A stretch of DNA of 64,000 bases from contig NZ_FOZJ01000001.1 of assembly GCF_900114345.1 (NCBI RefSeq), positions 992,001-1,056,000 on the forward strand, in the 5' to 3' direction. A program made the position numbers and the translations under genes. Positions 1-8,479 of the stretch are shown here, piece after piece. Source of the stretch: Microbacterium sp. cf046. GTDB lineage: Bacteria > Actinomycetota > Actinomycetes > Actinomycetales > Microbacteriaceae. The stretch's first letter is position 1. Every line of letters starts with the position of its first letter. A model generated the notes under the pieces. That model was not told the DNA's origin. It was given only the letters and a program-made list of their open reading frames with translations, and ran no database searches.

Positions 1-235
1 ACCCGTAACTGTCGGCGTAGATCCCGACGAACACGTCGCTCTGCGCGAGATAGGAGCGGTAGAGCTCCCGCGGGGGATGCGGGCGGGCGCCGAGTTCGAA
101 CATGACCGGCGCGAGCTGGAGGCGCTCGATCGCGGAGCGCACGGCCGCCCGCTCGTCGGCGAGCTCGTGGAGGGTCGAGCTGACGAACACCCGGATCCGC
201 TGGTCGGGTGTGCGGATGACCGGCCGGTTCACCAT
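1..235 (-). CDS. DUF4062 STAND-type ATPase paralogue, 5' part only (array copy 4)
   Basis: This is the N-terminal 78 codons of a fourth array copy, running off the left edge. The ATG is at 235-233 and the protein begins MVNRPVIRTPDQRIRVFVSS, closely matching the other three copies. The visible part is the DUF4062 domain, including the family signatures [19 protein letters not shown] and [14 protein letters not shown]. Its start overlaps the stop of the upstream copy in the heptamer ATGGTGA, so translation is probably coupled. The ATPase and helical parts lie outside the window, so an intact gene cannot be shown. Function is inferred from the paralogues only. Confidence 0.85.
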   Translation of the reverse strand, partial: MVNRPVIRTPDQRIRVFVSSTLHELADERAAVRSAIERLQLAPVMFELGARPHPPRELYRSYLAQSDVFVGIYADSYG

Positions 236-2856
236 CGGGCGAGGGCGCGTCGCATCGTGGGATCGGGCTCGGGAAGCGCGAGGGCGATCGCCTCGACCAC
301 GCTCATCTCGGCGCCCGCGCGCTCGCCCGCGGCCATTCCCTCGGGCTCGCTCTCGCGCAAAGCCGCCAGCGGCGCGGCGTGGACCGCGAAGCCTTCGAGA
401 TCGAAGATCCCCGTCGCCTGGCGGATCGTGGCAGTCACTACCGCAAGCGCACCCGCGCGCCAGGCGTCTCCGCGGAGCGCGGCGACCGCCGACATCCCCT
501 CGAGCGCGTAGGCCACGCCCTCGTCGAAGTGCAGGCGGGTCGACTCGCGGAGCGTCAGGAACCACTCCTGCTCCGCATCTTCGACTCTGCCCAGGAGGAA
601 CAGCACGCGCGCGCGGTTGTTGCCGGAGACGACCCGCGTGAAGATGTCGTGGCCCGCGTCGGCGATCGCCGCAGCGCGCTCGAAGTGCTCGAGGGCGGGC
701 CCGAGCTGGCCGGTGACCACCGCCAGCAGGCCGAGCGCAGTCTCGGCCAGCGACTCCGCCCATCCGTCCCCGAGGTCGTGGAGGGTGGAGACAGCCTCGG
801 TCAGCTCCGCATGGGCTGTGGCCGGATCGAGGTCGGGGAACTGCATGCGGGTCGTCGCGCGGGCGGCGAGCGCCATCGCCGCGGCATCCGGGTCGCCGCT
901 CTCCTTGAAGAGCCGGACCACCTCGCCGAGTCCGGTGACGACCTGGTCGGTGGGTCGCTGCCACATCTCGCCCCACAGCGTGAAGAACCACGCGGCCGCA
1001 CGCGTGCGCTTCGCGATGGGCTGCTCCTTGCCGAGCAGCTCCAGCATCCACAGGCGCACTTCGCTGAAGAAGCCGGAGATCCACCAGTAGACCAAGAGGC
1101 TCCACGCGAAGTCGCCGGCCTCGTCGAGGCGGTTCGTGTAGACGAGGTGGCGCGCGGCGGCGCGCAGGTTCGGCAGCTCCAGGCCGAGCTGCAGCACGGC
1201 GTCGGGCTGCTCGGCGCCGCGGAGGTTCGGAGCGACCGAGTGCACGAGGGCGAGGTAGTAGTCGGCGTGTGCGACTCGCACGACATCCGCCTCACCCCGC
1301 TCCTTGAGCCGCCCCATCGCGTACTCGCGCATGATCGCGAGCAGGGTGAACGTCGATCTGCCGTCGATCTCGACCTGCCGGACGAGGGAGGCGTCGACGA
1401 GCTCGGACAGCGCGTCGAGGCCGTGCCCGTCCCAGATGCGGCCGCGGCCGATCGCCTCGACGGCGTCGAGGGTGAAGCGCGTCGCGAAGACCCCCAGGTC
1501 CTCGAGCATCGCGCGCCGCTCGTCGGGCAGCAGGCTCACGCTCCAGTCGATCGTCGCCTGCATCGTGCGATGCCGGTCGGGAAGGTCGCGCACGGATGCG
1601 GTCAGCAGCGGCAGGCTGTGGCCCAGGCGCTGGGCGATCCCCTGCGGCGTGAGCAGGCGCACTTTGGCGGCGGCGAGCTCGATCGCGAGCGGCAGTCCGT
1701 CCAGCCGCCGGCAGATGTCGGAGACCGCCTCGACGTTCTCGGCGGTCAGGGTGAATCCCGGCTTCGCCGCCTGCGCCCGGTCGACGAACAGCTGCACCGC
1801 CGTCGATCGCCGTGCCCGGTCGAGGCTGACGAGCCCGTCGCCCTCAGGCGGGCGGAGCGACTCGACTTCGTAGACCTGCTCGCCGCGGATGCGCAGCACG
1901 ATCCGGCTGGTCACCAGGAAGCTGGCGAGCGGTGCCACCGTGTACAGCCGCACGAGCTGGGGCGCGGCGTCCACGATCTGCTCGAAGTTGTCGAGCACGA
2001 TCAGCACTCTGCGGCCCTCGAGCGCGCGCGAGATGCGATCTTCGAGGCCGGCCTCGCCGTTGTCGCGGATGCCGAGGGTGTACGCGATGGTCGGCAGGAC
2101 GAGTCCGGGCTCGAGCACTCCCTCCAGCAGCACGAAGTACGTGCCGTCCGGGAAGAGATCCTCCGTCGCGTGGGCGACCTCGATCGCGAGCCGACTCTTG
2201 CCGATGCCCCCCGGCCCGATCAGGCTCACGACCCGGTCGTCTCCGCGCTCGAGCAGCTGGCGCACCTGCGCGAGGTCGCGCTCGCGGCCGATCGTGGTCG
2301 TGTACGGTGCGGGCACCCGCGAGACGAGGGATGCCGCGGCATCCTCACCCGCCTCCGGTCTCCCCTCGGGCCGGGATCGGTCGAACCGCTCCGCCAGGAG
2401 CGTGGCGAGGTCGCTGACCACGCGCTCCTCGAGCTCCTCCGCCGACTCGAACGGCAGGTAGGCGGCCGTGTCGTCCGTCCGGATGCGGGCGATCAGGTCG
2501 TTCAGGCGATCCTCGCGCTGATCGGACGCCTTGATGTATATGAGCTTGGGCATATCCCGCGGCGCGAGGTTGTACTCGTCCTCGAGACCCGACACGTCCT
2601 CGTCGGGCGCGACCCACCCGTAGCTGTCGCCGTAGATGCCGACGAAGATGTCGCTCTGCAGGAGGTACGAGCGATACAGCTCGCGCGGCGGGTGCGGGCG
2701 CGCACCGAGTTCGAACATGACCGGCGCGAGCCGCATCCGCTCGATGGCAGCACGAACGGCGCCCCGCTCGTCCGCCAGCTCGCGCAGAGTCGAACTCACG
2801 AACACCCGGATCCGCTGGTCGGGCGTGCGGATCACCGGGTCTCGCGCCCCAGTCAT
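229..2856 (-). CDS. DUF4062 / NB-ARC-type STAND ATPase with helical C-terminus (array copy 3)
   Basis: 875-aa cytoplasmic multidomain protein. Residues about 10-155 match DUF4062 ([47 protein letters not shown]). Residues about 185-440 form a STAND/NB-ARC ATPase with Walker A GPGGIGKS (214-221), Walker B RVLIVLDN (283-290), LVTSR (314-318) and [11 protein letters not shown] (387 on). The rest is alpha-helical and TPR-like. The start was chosen at MTGARDPVIRTPDQ because it matches copy 2. An in-frame GTG at 2892 would add 12 residues not seen in the paralogues. It lies 40 nt after copy 2 and overlaps copy 4. STAND proteins usually switch to an active oligomer when the C-terminal sensor meets a ligand. 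A role in signalling or phage defence is inference; the trigger and effector activity are unknown. Confidence 0.9.
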   Translation of the reverse strand: MTGARDPVIRTPDQRIRVFVSSTLRELADERGAVRAAIERMRLAPVMFELGARPHPPRELYRSYLLQSDIFVGIYGDSYGWVAPDEDVSGLEDEYNLAPRDMPKLIYIKASDQREDRLNDLIARIRTDDTAAYLPFESAEELEERVVSDLATLLAERFDRSRPEGRPEAGEDAAASLVSRVPAPYTTTIGRERDLAQVRQLLERGDDRVVSLIGPGGIGKSRLAIEVAHATEDLFPDGTYFVLLEGVLEPGLVLPTIAYTLGIRDNGEAGLEDRISRALEGRRVLIVLDNFEQIVDAAPQLVRLYTVAPLASFLVTSRIVLRIRGEQVYEVESLRPPEGDGLVSLDRARRSTAVQLFVDRAQAAKPGFTLTAENVEAVSDICRRLDGLPLAIELAAAKVRLLTPQGIAQRLGHSLPLLTASVRDLPDRHRTMQATIDWSVSLLPDERRAMLEDLGVFATRFTLDAVEAIGRGRIWDGHGLDALSELVDASLVRQVEIDGRSTFTLLAIMREYAMGRLKERGEADVVRVAHADYYLALVHSVAPNLRGAEQPDAVLQLGLELPNLRAAARHLVYTNRLDEAGDFAWSLLVYWWISGFFSEVRLWMLELLGKEQPIAKRTRAAAWFFTLWGEMWQRPTDQVVTGLGEVVRLFKESGDPDAAAMALAARATTRMQFPDLDPATAHAELTEAVSTLHDLGDGWAESLAETALGLLAVVTGQLGPALEHFERAAAIADAGHDIFTRVVSGNNRARVLFLLGRVEDAEQEWFLTLRESTRLHFDEGVAYALEGMSAVAALRGDAWRAGALAVVTATIRQATGIFDLEGFAVHAAPLAALRESEPEGMAAGERAGAEMSVVEAIALALPEPDPTMRRALARW

Positions 2857-2896
2857 GAAACACATCATGGCCTCATCGGCCCGCGCGCGCACTCAT

Positions 2897-5506
2897 TCAG
2901 CGCGCGGAATGCACCGGTTCGTCGTCCTTCGGTCGGTCGAACGGCGCCAGCGCGAATTCCGCGACCTCCCAGACCGTCATCGCGCGACCCCGCGCGCGTC
3001 CGGCCTCGAAGACCGGGGCCGCCTGGGAGGCGAGGACCGAATCGACGAACGGCTCGTAGGTGACGATCGATGCCTGCTCGCCGACCCCGGTCAGCTGGCG
3101 GACGGCCTCGGCCGCGCCGGTGAGCACACCCGCTCGCTCGGGATCGCCCTGGAGGACTGCGATCGCGATGAGTCCCTCGAACGCGTATGCGACGCCGTCG
3201 ACGTTGTCCAGGGTCACGGCGAGCCGCAGATTGCGTTCGAACAGCTCCGGCCGCGGCTCGCCGAGCGCGAGGGCCGCCCACCCTCGGTTCGTGAGTGCGA
3301 GGGTCGCAGCGAACATGTCGCCTTCGGCATCCGCCTGCCTCAGCGCCTCGTCGAACAGCTGAGCGGCGGTCGCGAGGTCGCCGCGCACGACCATGACCCG
3401 GCCGATGGTCACCTTCGCCATGGACTCGATCGTCGGCGCTGCGCCCTCCACGATCGCGAGCGAGGCGCGCCCCGACTCCTCCGCCCCATCCAGATCGGGC
3501 GGGATCTCGCCGAGATAGGCGAGTGCGAGCGAGCACAGCGCGAGCGCCTCGCTGCCCGCGTCGCCAACGACGCGGAAGAGCCGGACGCTCTCCTCGAAGG
3601 GCGCGGGGCCGAGTCCGCCGCGCTTCTGCCACAGGCTCACCCAGGCCGAGAACCCGAGGGCGATCGCGCGCGTCCGGTCCGACACCTCGACCCCGGTCGC
3701 GAGGATCGCGTCCATCCACCCCCGCGCCTCAGGCATGAGCCCGCGTATCCACCAGTAGAGGAAGAGGTCCCACACCACCCGCGACAGGGTTTCGATCTCG
3801 CCGGTCTCGAGGAGGTACCGGCCGGCGGCCCGGAGGTTCTCCCGTTCGGCGCCGAGCCGCTCGAGCGCCGCAAGCTGCGTCGGTCCCTGCAGGAGCGGCG
3901 CCGTCTCCAGGGCGAGCCGCGTGTAGCACGCGGCGTGCACGCGGCGGATCCGATCGGCCTCGGGTCGCGAATCCAGCTCTGCCAGGGCGAACTCGCGCAC
4001 GGTGGCGAGCATGCCGAACAGCGGGAACGATGCGACGTCACGGGAGCGCACCAGGCTGTTGTCGATCAACTCGGTCAGCAGCGTGAGCGTGTCGGTCTGC
4101 CAGCCGGCATCCGCTGCGATCGCCTCGACCGCCTCCACGCTGAAGTCGCCCGCGAACACCCCGAGCCGCACGAGGAGCTCGCAGGGCTCCGTGCCGAGCA
4201 GGCCGACGCTCCATTCGATCGTCGCCTCGATCGTCCGCTGCCGATCGGGCAGATCGCGCGCCGACGCCACGAGCAGGGCGAGTTGCCCGTCCAGCCGTTC
4301 GAGCATCATCGCGGGGGACAGCACGCGGATGCGGGCCGCAGCCAGCTCGATCGCGAGCGGCACGCCCTCGAGCGCTTCGCAGATGCGCACGACCGCGTCG
4401 ATGTTCTCGTCCGTGACGTCGAACAGCGGGTTGGCCGCACGCGCGCGATCCCGGAACAGTCGCACAGCGGGCGAATCGAGGGCGGTCTCCGCACCTCGGG
4501 CCCGCGACGCGTCGGGCAGTCCGAGCGGCTGCACCTCGAAGACGGTCTCGCTCCGCAGACGCAGGCGCGCCCGGCTCGTCACCAGGAACGTCGCCCCCGG
4601 CAGCTCTGTGAACAGGGCCGCGATCTCGGGGCCGGCATCCAGCACCTGCTCGAAGTTGTCGAGCACGATCAGCATCCGCCGATCGCCCGCCACCCGCCCG
4701 AGGTCGGCCGCCGGATCGCCGGCACCGGAGTCGCGCACCCCGAGCTCCGCCGCGATCGCCGGGACCACGCGCGCCGGGTCGGTCACGTGCTCGAGCAGGA
4801 CGAACGAGACGCTCATGTCCCCGGCATCCGCGACGCGCTGGGCGACTTCGATCGCGAGGCGGCTCTTTCCGATCCCGCCGGGCCCCACCAGCGTGACCAG
4901 GCGCATGTCCGGGCGGTCCAGCTGCTCCAGCAGTGCGGTGACCTCCGTCTGCCGGCCGATCGCCTCCGTGTATGCGGCGGGCACCCGTCGGGGCGGGGCG
5001 GCTGCCGCCCCTCCGTCACCGCCTGCGCCGTCGAACCGCTCCGCCAAGAGGGCCGCGAGGTCGGCCGCGACGCGCTCGGCGAGCTGCCCCGGAGTGGAGA
5101 ACGAGACGTACGAGACGGTGTCGTCCGCCTTGATGCGATCGATCAGGTCGGTGAGCTTCGGCTCTCGGGCGCCGCTGTCCTTCAGATAGATGAGCTTCGG
5201 CATCCCGTCCCGGGCGAGGTTGTACTCGTCCTCGAGCCCCGAGACGTCCTCGCCCGGCGCGACCCAGCCGTAGCTGTCGCCGTAGACACCCACGAAGACG
5301 TCGCTCTGCTCCAGGTACGCGCGGTAGAGCTCCCGGGGAGGATGCGGCCGAGCGCCGAGCTCGAACATCACCGGCGCCATGCGCATGCCTTCGATCGCCG
5401 CACGGACCGCCCGCCGCTCGGGGGCCAGTTCGCGCAGAGTCGAACTCACGAACACGCGGATCCGCTGATCTGGCGTGCGGATCGCGGGCTCTCGGCCCCC
5501 AGTCAT
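2897..5506 (-). CDS. DUF4062 / NB-ARC-type STAND ATPase with helical C-terminus (array copy 2)
   Basis: 869-aa paralogue with the same layout. DUF4062 occupies residues 10-155 (VFVSST; QSDVFVGVYGDSYGWVAP; SGLEDEYNLA). The ATPase has Walker A GPGGIGKS (208-215), Walker B MLIVLDNFEQ, FLVTSR, and the GLPL-equivalent [11 protein letters not shown]. An Ala-rich linker sits near residue 165, and the C-terminal half is helical. The ATG at 5506 is the first in its frame, because the preceding in-frame TGA is the stop of copy 1. Only 15 nt separate the two genes, and GAGG upstream may serve as the ribosome site. The central region differs more from the other copies than the N-terminus does. Function is unknown beyond the domain prediction. 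Confidence 0.9.
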   Translation of the reverse strand: MTGGREPAIRTPDQRIRVFVSSTLRELAPERRAVRAAIEGMRMAPVMFELGARPHPPRELYRAYLEQSDVFVGVYGDSYGWVAPGEDVSGLEDEYNLARDGMPKLIYLKDSGAREPKLTDLIDRIKADDTVSYVSFSTPGQLAERVAADLAALLAERFDGAGGDGGAAAAPPRRVPAAYTEAIGRQTEVTALLEQLDRPDMRLVTLVGPGGIGKSRLAIEVAQRVADAGDMSVSFVLLEHVTDPARVVPAIAAELGVRDSGAGDPAADLGRVAGDRRMLIVLDNFEQVLDAGPEIAALFTELPGATFLVTSRARLRLRSETVFEVQPLGLPDASRARGAETALDSPAVRLFRDRARAANPLFDVTDENIDAVVRICEALEGVPLAIELAAARIRVLSPAMMLERLDGQLALLVASARDLPDRQRTIEATIEWSVGLLGTEPCELLVRLGVFAGDFSVEAVEAIAADAGWQTDTLTLLTELIDNSLVRSRDVASFPLFGMLATVREFALAELDSRPEADRIRRVHAACYTRLALETAPLLQGPTQLAALERLGAERENLRAAGRYLLETGEIETLSRVVWDLFLYWWIRGLMPEARGWMDAILATGVEVSDRTRAIALGFSAWVSLWQKRGGLGPAPFEESVRLFRVVGDAGSEALALCSLALAYLGEIPPDLDGAEESGRASLAIVEGAAPTIESMAKVTIGRVMVVRGDLATAAQLFDEALRQADAEGDMFAATLALTNRGWAALALGEPRPELFERNLRLAVTLDNVDGVAYAFEGLIAIAVLQGDPERAGVLTGAAEAVRQLTGVGEQASIVTYEPFVDSVLASQAAPVFEAGRARGRAMTVWEVAEFALAPFDRPKDDEPVHSAR

Positions 5507-5521
5507 GAGGTCATCATGGCC

Positions 5522-8149
5522 TCACCGCACGCCCGGCGCCAGCGTCGAAGGCGCGGCGCCGGCGAGCGCGTACTCAGCCGCCTCCCGCGCGCCGTACTCC
5601 GCACCTCGCGCTTCGGCCGCGCGGATGCGCTCGCGCTCGCCCTGAGCGGCCAGCGCTTCGAGGTAGCGGGTGTGGAAGACGAACACCGGAGCGTCGAAGA
5701 CCGCGGCGCGCTTGCGGATGGCGCCCGCGGCGCCGGCCAGCACGCCGGCGCGCTCGGCCTGGCCTCGTGTCGCCGCGATCGCGCTGAGACCTTCGAGTCC
5801 GTACGCGATGCCCTCCTCGTGGCGCAGGATCAGCGACCCGGCGATCGCGTCGAGGAACAGTCGCTCCGAGTCGTCCACGCGGCCCGTGAACAGGCGCATC
5901 CGCGCGAGGTGATGGGTCGCGACGGTCGCGGCGAACGTGTCGCCGCTGGCGGTCGCCGCGGCGACCCCGCGCTCGAACTCCACCGTGGCCGCATCCAGGT
6001 CTCCCATCAGCGCGTCGATCCGGCCCAGGGCGACGAGTGCGAGCGTCTCGCCCCACCCCGCTCCCAGCGCCCGGAAGCGATCCGCGCCCTCGCGGAGCCA
6101 GGCGGTGGCGCTCTCGATGTCGGGGTCGGCGGTGTTGATCTCCGCCAGACCCGCCGTCGCGCCCGCCATCGTCGCCCCGAGCTCGTCGCCGTCCGCCGCG
6201 AAGTCCTCGGCCGCCGCGCGCAGCGATCGGGTGATCTCGTGCGACGGCGTGAGCCACATGTCCCGCCACGCGACGTAGAAGGCGGCGACGGCGCGTGTGC
6301 GGGGCGGAACGTGCTCGGCGCCCGAAGCCAGCAGCTCCTCCATCCACAGCGCGACCTCGGTCAGGTATCCGCCCACCCACCAATACAGGTACAGGCGCCA
6401 TGCCGTGTCGGCCGCAGTGTCGACATCGCCGATCATGGCGAGGTGGCGCACGGCCGCCCGCAGGTTGCCGCGTTCGAGGTTGAGCCGGGCGACCGCCGCG
6501 GTCTGCTGGCCGAAGCCGAGTCCCCGGCCCTCGCGGCGCGCGAGCTCGACGTAGACGTCGGCGTGTGCGCGACGAGCCGCCTGCTCCTCGTCGGCCGCGC
6601 GCAGCCGCTCCAGTCCGAACTCCCTGACGGTCGCGAGCAGCGAGAACACCGACTCCCCGTCCAAATCGCTCTGGTCGACCAGCGACGAGTCCACGAGGGT
6701 CTCGAGCGCCTCGAACGCGTCGAAGTCCCACCCGCGGTGCGTCCCGAACGCCTCGACGGACTCGAGCGTGAAACCGGGGGAGAACACGCCGAGCTCGTTC
6801 AGCAGCCTGCGCTCGTCGTCCGGCAGCAGCCCGGTGGACCATTCGATCGTGGAGCGGAGGGTGCGCTGTCGCTCGGGCAGGTCGCGGGAGGAGTCCACGA
6901 GCAGCGGGAGCTGCTTGTCGAGCCGCTGAAGGACGGCCGCCGGGGTGAGCACGCGCATGCGCGCGGCGGCCAGTTCGATCGCCAGCGGCAGACCCTGCAG
7001 CGCCCGGCAGATCCCGACGACCGCGGCGGCATTCGCATCGGTGACCTCGAAATCGGGCTTGACCGCCCGCGCCCGGTCGACGAAGAGCTCGACCGCGGGG
7101 CTGGTGCGCGCCCGCGCGACCGAGTCCGGCGATGCGGGATCGTGGGTGCGCAGCGCCGGCACCTCGAAGACCTGCTCGCCGCGGATCCGCAGCAGCGCGC
7201 GACTGGTCACCAGGAAGGCCGCGTCGGGCGCGATCGTGTACAGCCTGACGAGGATGGGCGCGGCATCCAGCAGCTGCTCGAAATTGTCGAGCACCAGCAG
7301 CAGCCGGCGGCCGGCGAGTGCGATCGACAGGCGCTCCTCGAGGGGCAGGTCGCCGGCATCCCGGACCCCGAGCGCGTAGCCGATCGTCGGAAGCAGCAGC
7401 TCGGCCTCGACGACGTTCTCCAGCGGCACGAAGATCGCGCCGTCCGGAAAGAGCTCGCCGACGGCACTCGCGACGGCGATCGCGAGCCGGCTCTTGCCGA
7501 TGCCGCCCGGCCCGAGCAGCGTCACGAGTCTGCGGTCGCGGTCGCCGAGCAGCTCGAGCACCGCGGCCACGTCGGCGTCGCGCCCGATCAGGCGCGTGTA
7601 CGGCGAGGGGATGCGGGCGGTCAGCGTGTCGGCCGCGGGAGTGGCCGCCTCGGCGCGTGACGCGTCGAACCGCTCGGCGAGGAGTGTCGCGAGGTCGGCT
7701 TCGACGAGTTCGGCGAGCTCGTCGACCGTCGCGTACGACTTGTAGGACGCGGTGTCGTCGGAGCGGATCCGGGCGATCAGCTCGTTCAGGCGGTCGTCGC
7801 GTTCAGCGGGCTCCCTCACGTAGATGAGCTTGGGCATCGCCCGCGGAGCGAGCCGGTACTCGTCCTCGAGCCCGGAGATCTCCTCGCCCGGCGCGATCCA
7901 GCCGTACCGTTCGGCGTAGATGCCGACGAAGACGTCGCTCTGCTCGAGATAGGCGCGATAGAGGTCCCGGGGCGGATGCGGCCTGGCACCCAGCTCGAAC
8001 ATCACCGGCGCGAGGCGCAGCCGTTCGATCGCCGCCCGAACCGCTCTGCGCTCGGCCTCCACCTCGCGCAGCGTGGAGGAGACGAAGATCCGAAGCCGCT
8101 GATCGGGTGTGCGGATCGGCGCAGTGCGCGCGCTGACGGCATCCCCCAT
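5522..8149 (-). CDS. DUF4062 / NB-ARC-type STAND ATPase with helical C-terminus (array copy 1, promoter-proximal)
   Basis: 875-aa paralogue and first gene of the array. It has DUF4062 motifs (residues 12-160: [41 protein letters not shown]) and ATPase motifs Walker A GPGGIGKS (213-220), Walker [29 protein letters not shown] long TPR-like helical region follows. The ATG at 8149 ([17 protein letters not shown]) was chosen because paralogues begin about 10 residues before IRTPDQ. Farther upstream ATGs at 8188 and 8269 are less likely, the latter lying upstream of the predicted transcription start. It is divergent from rpoB. A regulatory AfsR-like role or a defence role are both possible. Confidence 0.9.
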   Translation of the reverse strand: MGDAVSARTAPIRTPDQRLRIFVSSTLREVEAERRAVRAAIERLRLAPVMFELGARPHPPRDLYRAYLEQSDVFVGIYAERYGWIAPGEEISGLEDEYRLAPRAMPKLIYVREPAERDDRLNELIARIRSDDTASYKSYATVDELAELVEADLATLLAERFDASRAEAATPAADTLTARIPSPYTRLIGRDADVAAVLELLGDRDRRLVTLLGPGGIGKSRLAIAVASAVGELFPDGAIFVPLENVVEAELLLPTIGYALGVRDAGDLPLEERLSIALAGRRLLLVLDNFEQLLDAAPILVRLYTIAPDAAFLVTSRALLRIRGEQVFEVPALRTHDPASPDSVARARTSPAVELFVDRARAVKPDFEVTDANAAAVVGICRALQGLPLAIELAAARMRVLTPAAVLQRLDKQLPLLVDSSRDLPERQRTLRSTIEWSTGLLPDDERRLLNELGVFSPGFTLESVEAFGTHRGWDFDAFEALETLVDSSLVDQSDLDGESVFSLLATVREFGLERLRAADEEQAARRAHADVYVELARREGRGLGFGQQTAAVARLNLERGNLRAAVRHLAMIGDVDTAADTAWRLYLYWWVGGYLTEVALWMEELLASGAEHVPPRTRAVAAFYVAWRDMWLTPSHEITRSLRAAAEDFAADGDELGATMAGATAGLAEINTADPDIESATAWLREGADRFRALGAGWGETLALVALGRIDALMGDLDAATVEFERGVAAATASGDTFAATVATHHLARMRLFTGRVDDSERLFLDAIAGSLILRHEEGIAYGLEGLSAIAATRGQAERAGVLAGAAGAIRKRAAVFDAPVFVFHTRYLEALAAQGERERIRAAEARGAEYGAREAAEYALAGAAPSTLAPGVR

Positions 8150-8240
8150 GCGCCCATTGTGGGGAATCCGCACCGCGCCGTCCAGCATCCGGCGTCCCGC
8201 GCCGGCCGTCGAGGCCGGGAATCGATGGATGCCGGCCGCG

Positions 8241-8269
8241 GTTATACCGCAGGAGCGCAAACTTTTCAA
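8241..8269 (-). promoter_or_regulatory. Promoter of the DUF4062 array
   Basis: Read on the minus strand: -35 TTGAAA (8269-8264), a 17-nt spacer and -10 TATAAC (8246-8241), close to the housekeeping sigma-70 consensus. The predicted start near 8234 gives a leader of about 85 nt before the ATG at 8149. Confidence 0.75.
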
Positions 8270-8278
8270 GAACCCGAC

Positions 8279-8307
8279 TGGACACGGCGTGGCACCCGGC
8301 GTATAGT
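8279..8307 (+). promoter_or_regulatory. rpoBC promoter
   Basis: -35 TGGACA (8279-8284), 17-nt spacer, -10 TATAGT (8302-8307). The predicted start near 8314 leaves about 165 nt of untranslated leader before rpoB. The -35 is only 9 nt from the -35 of the divergent array promoter, so RNA polymerase bound at the two sites would overlap. Confidence 0.8.
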
Positions 8308-8313
8308 AGGTCC

Positions 8314-8479
8314 TTGCGCTCTTGGATTCCCCCTGCCCTCATATGGTGGTCGGCTGTGCCTGCGTGCCCCCGCTTCGAACGATGAAGCGGAGTGTGGCGC
8401 CCAGGTTTCGGGGACAGATGAGCACTCCACCCTGACGACAAGGAAACGAGCCCTGCCCGGGCCCACGGAGGTAATCCCC
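8314..8479 (+). promoter_or_regulatory. rpoB 5' leader with ribosome binding site
   Basis: Untranslated leader of about 165 nt. A 7-bp hairpin CCGCTTC/GAAGCGG (8370-8376 with 8384-8390) lies in the middle. A strong Shine-Dalgarno GGAGG (8467-8471) ends 8 nt before a TTG codon and fixes the unusual rpoB start. No other gene is seen between 8150 and 8479. Confidence 0.6.

Noticed and set aside
2636..7660. A very long open frame (over 1600 codons) opposite the STAND array
   Set aside because: It mirrors the codon pattern of the three minus-strand genes, is Arg/Asp/Gly-rich without any domain, and crosses gene borders. It is an artefact of high GC.
8150..8269. N-terminal extension of array copy 1 beginning [10 protein letters not shown]
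   Set aside because: Its start codon lies within the -35 box of the predicted promoter, and the extension is absent from the paralogues.
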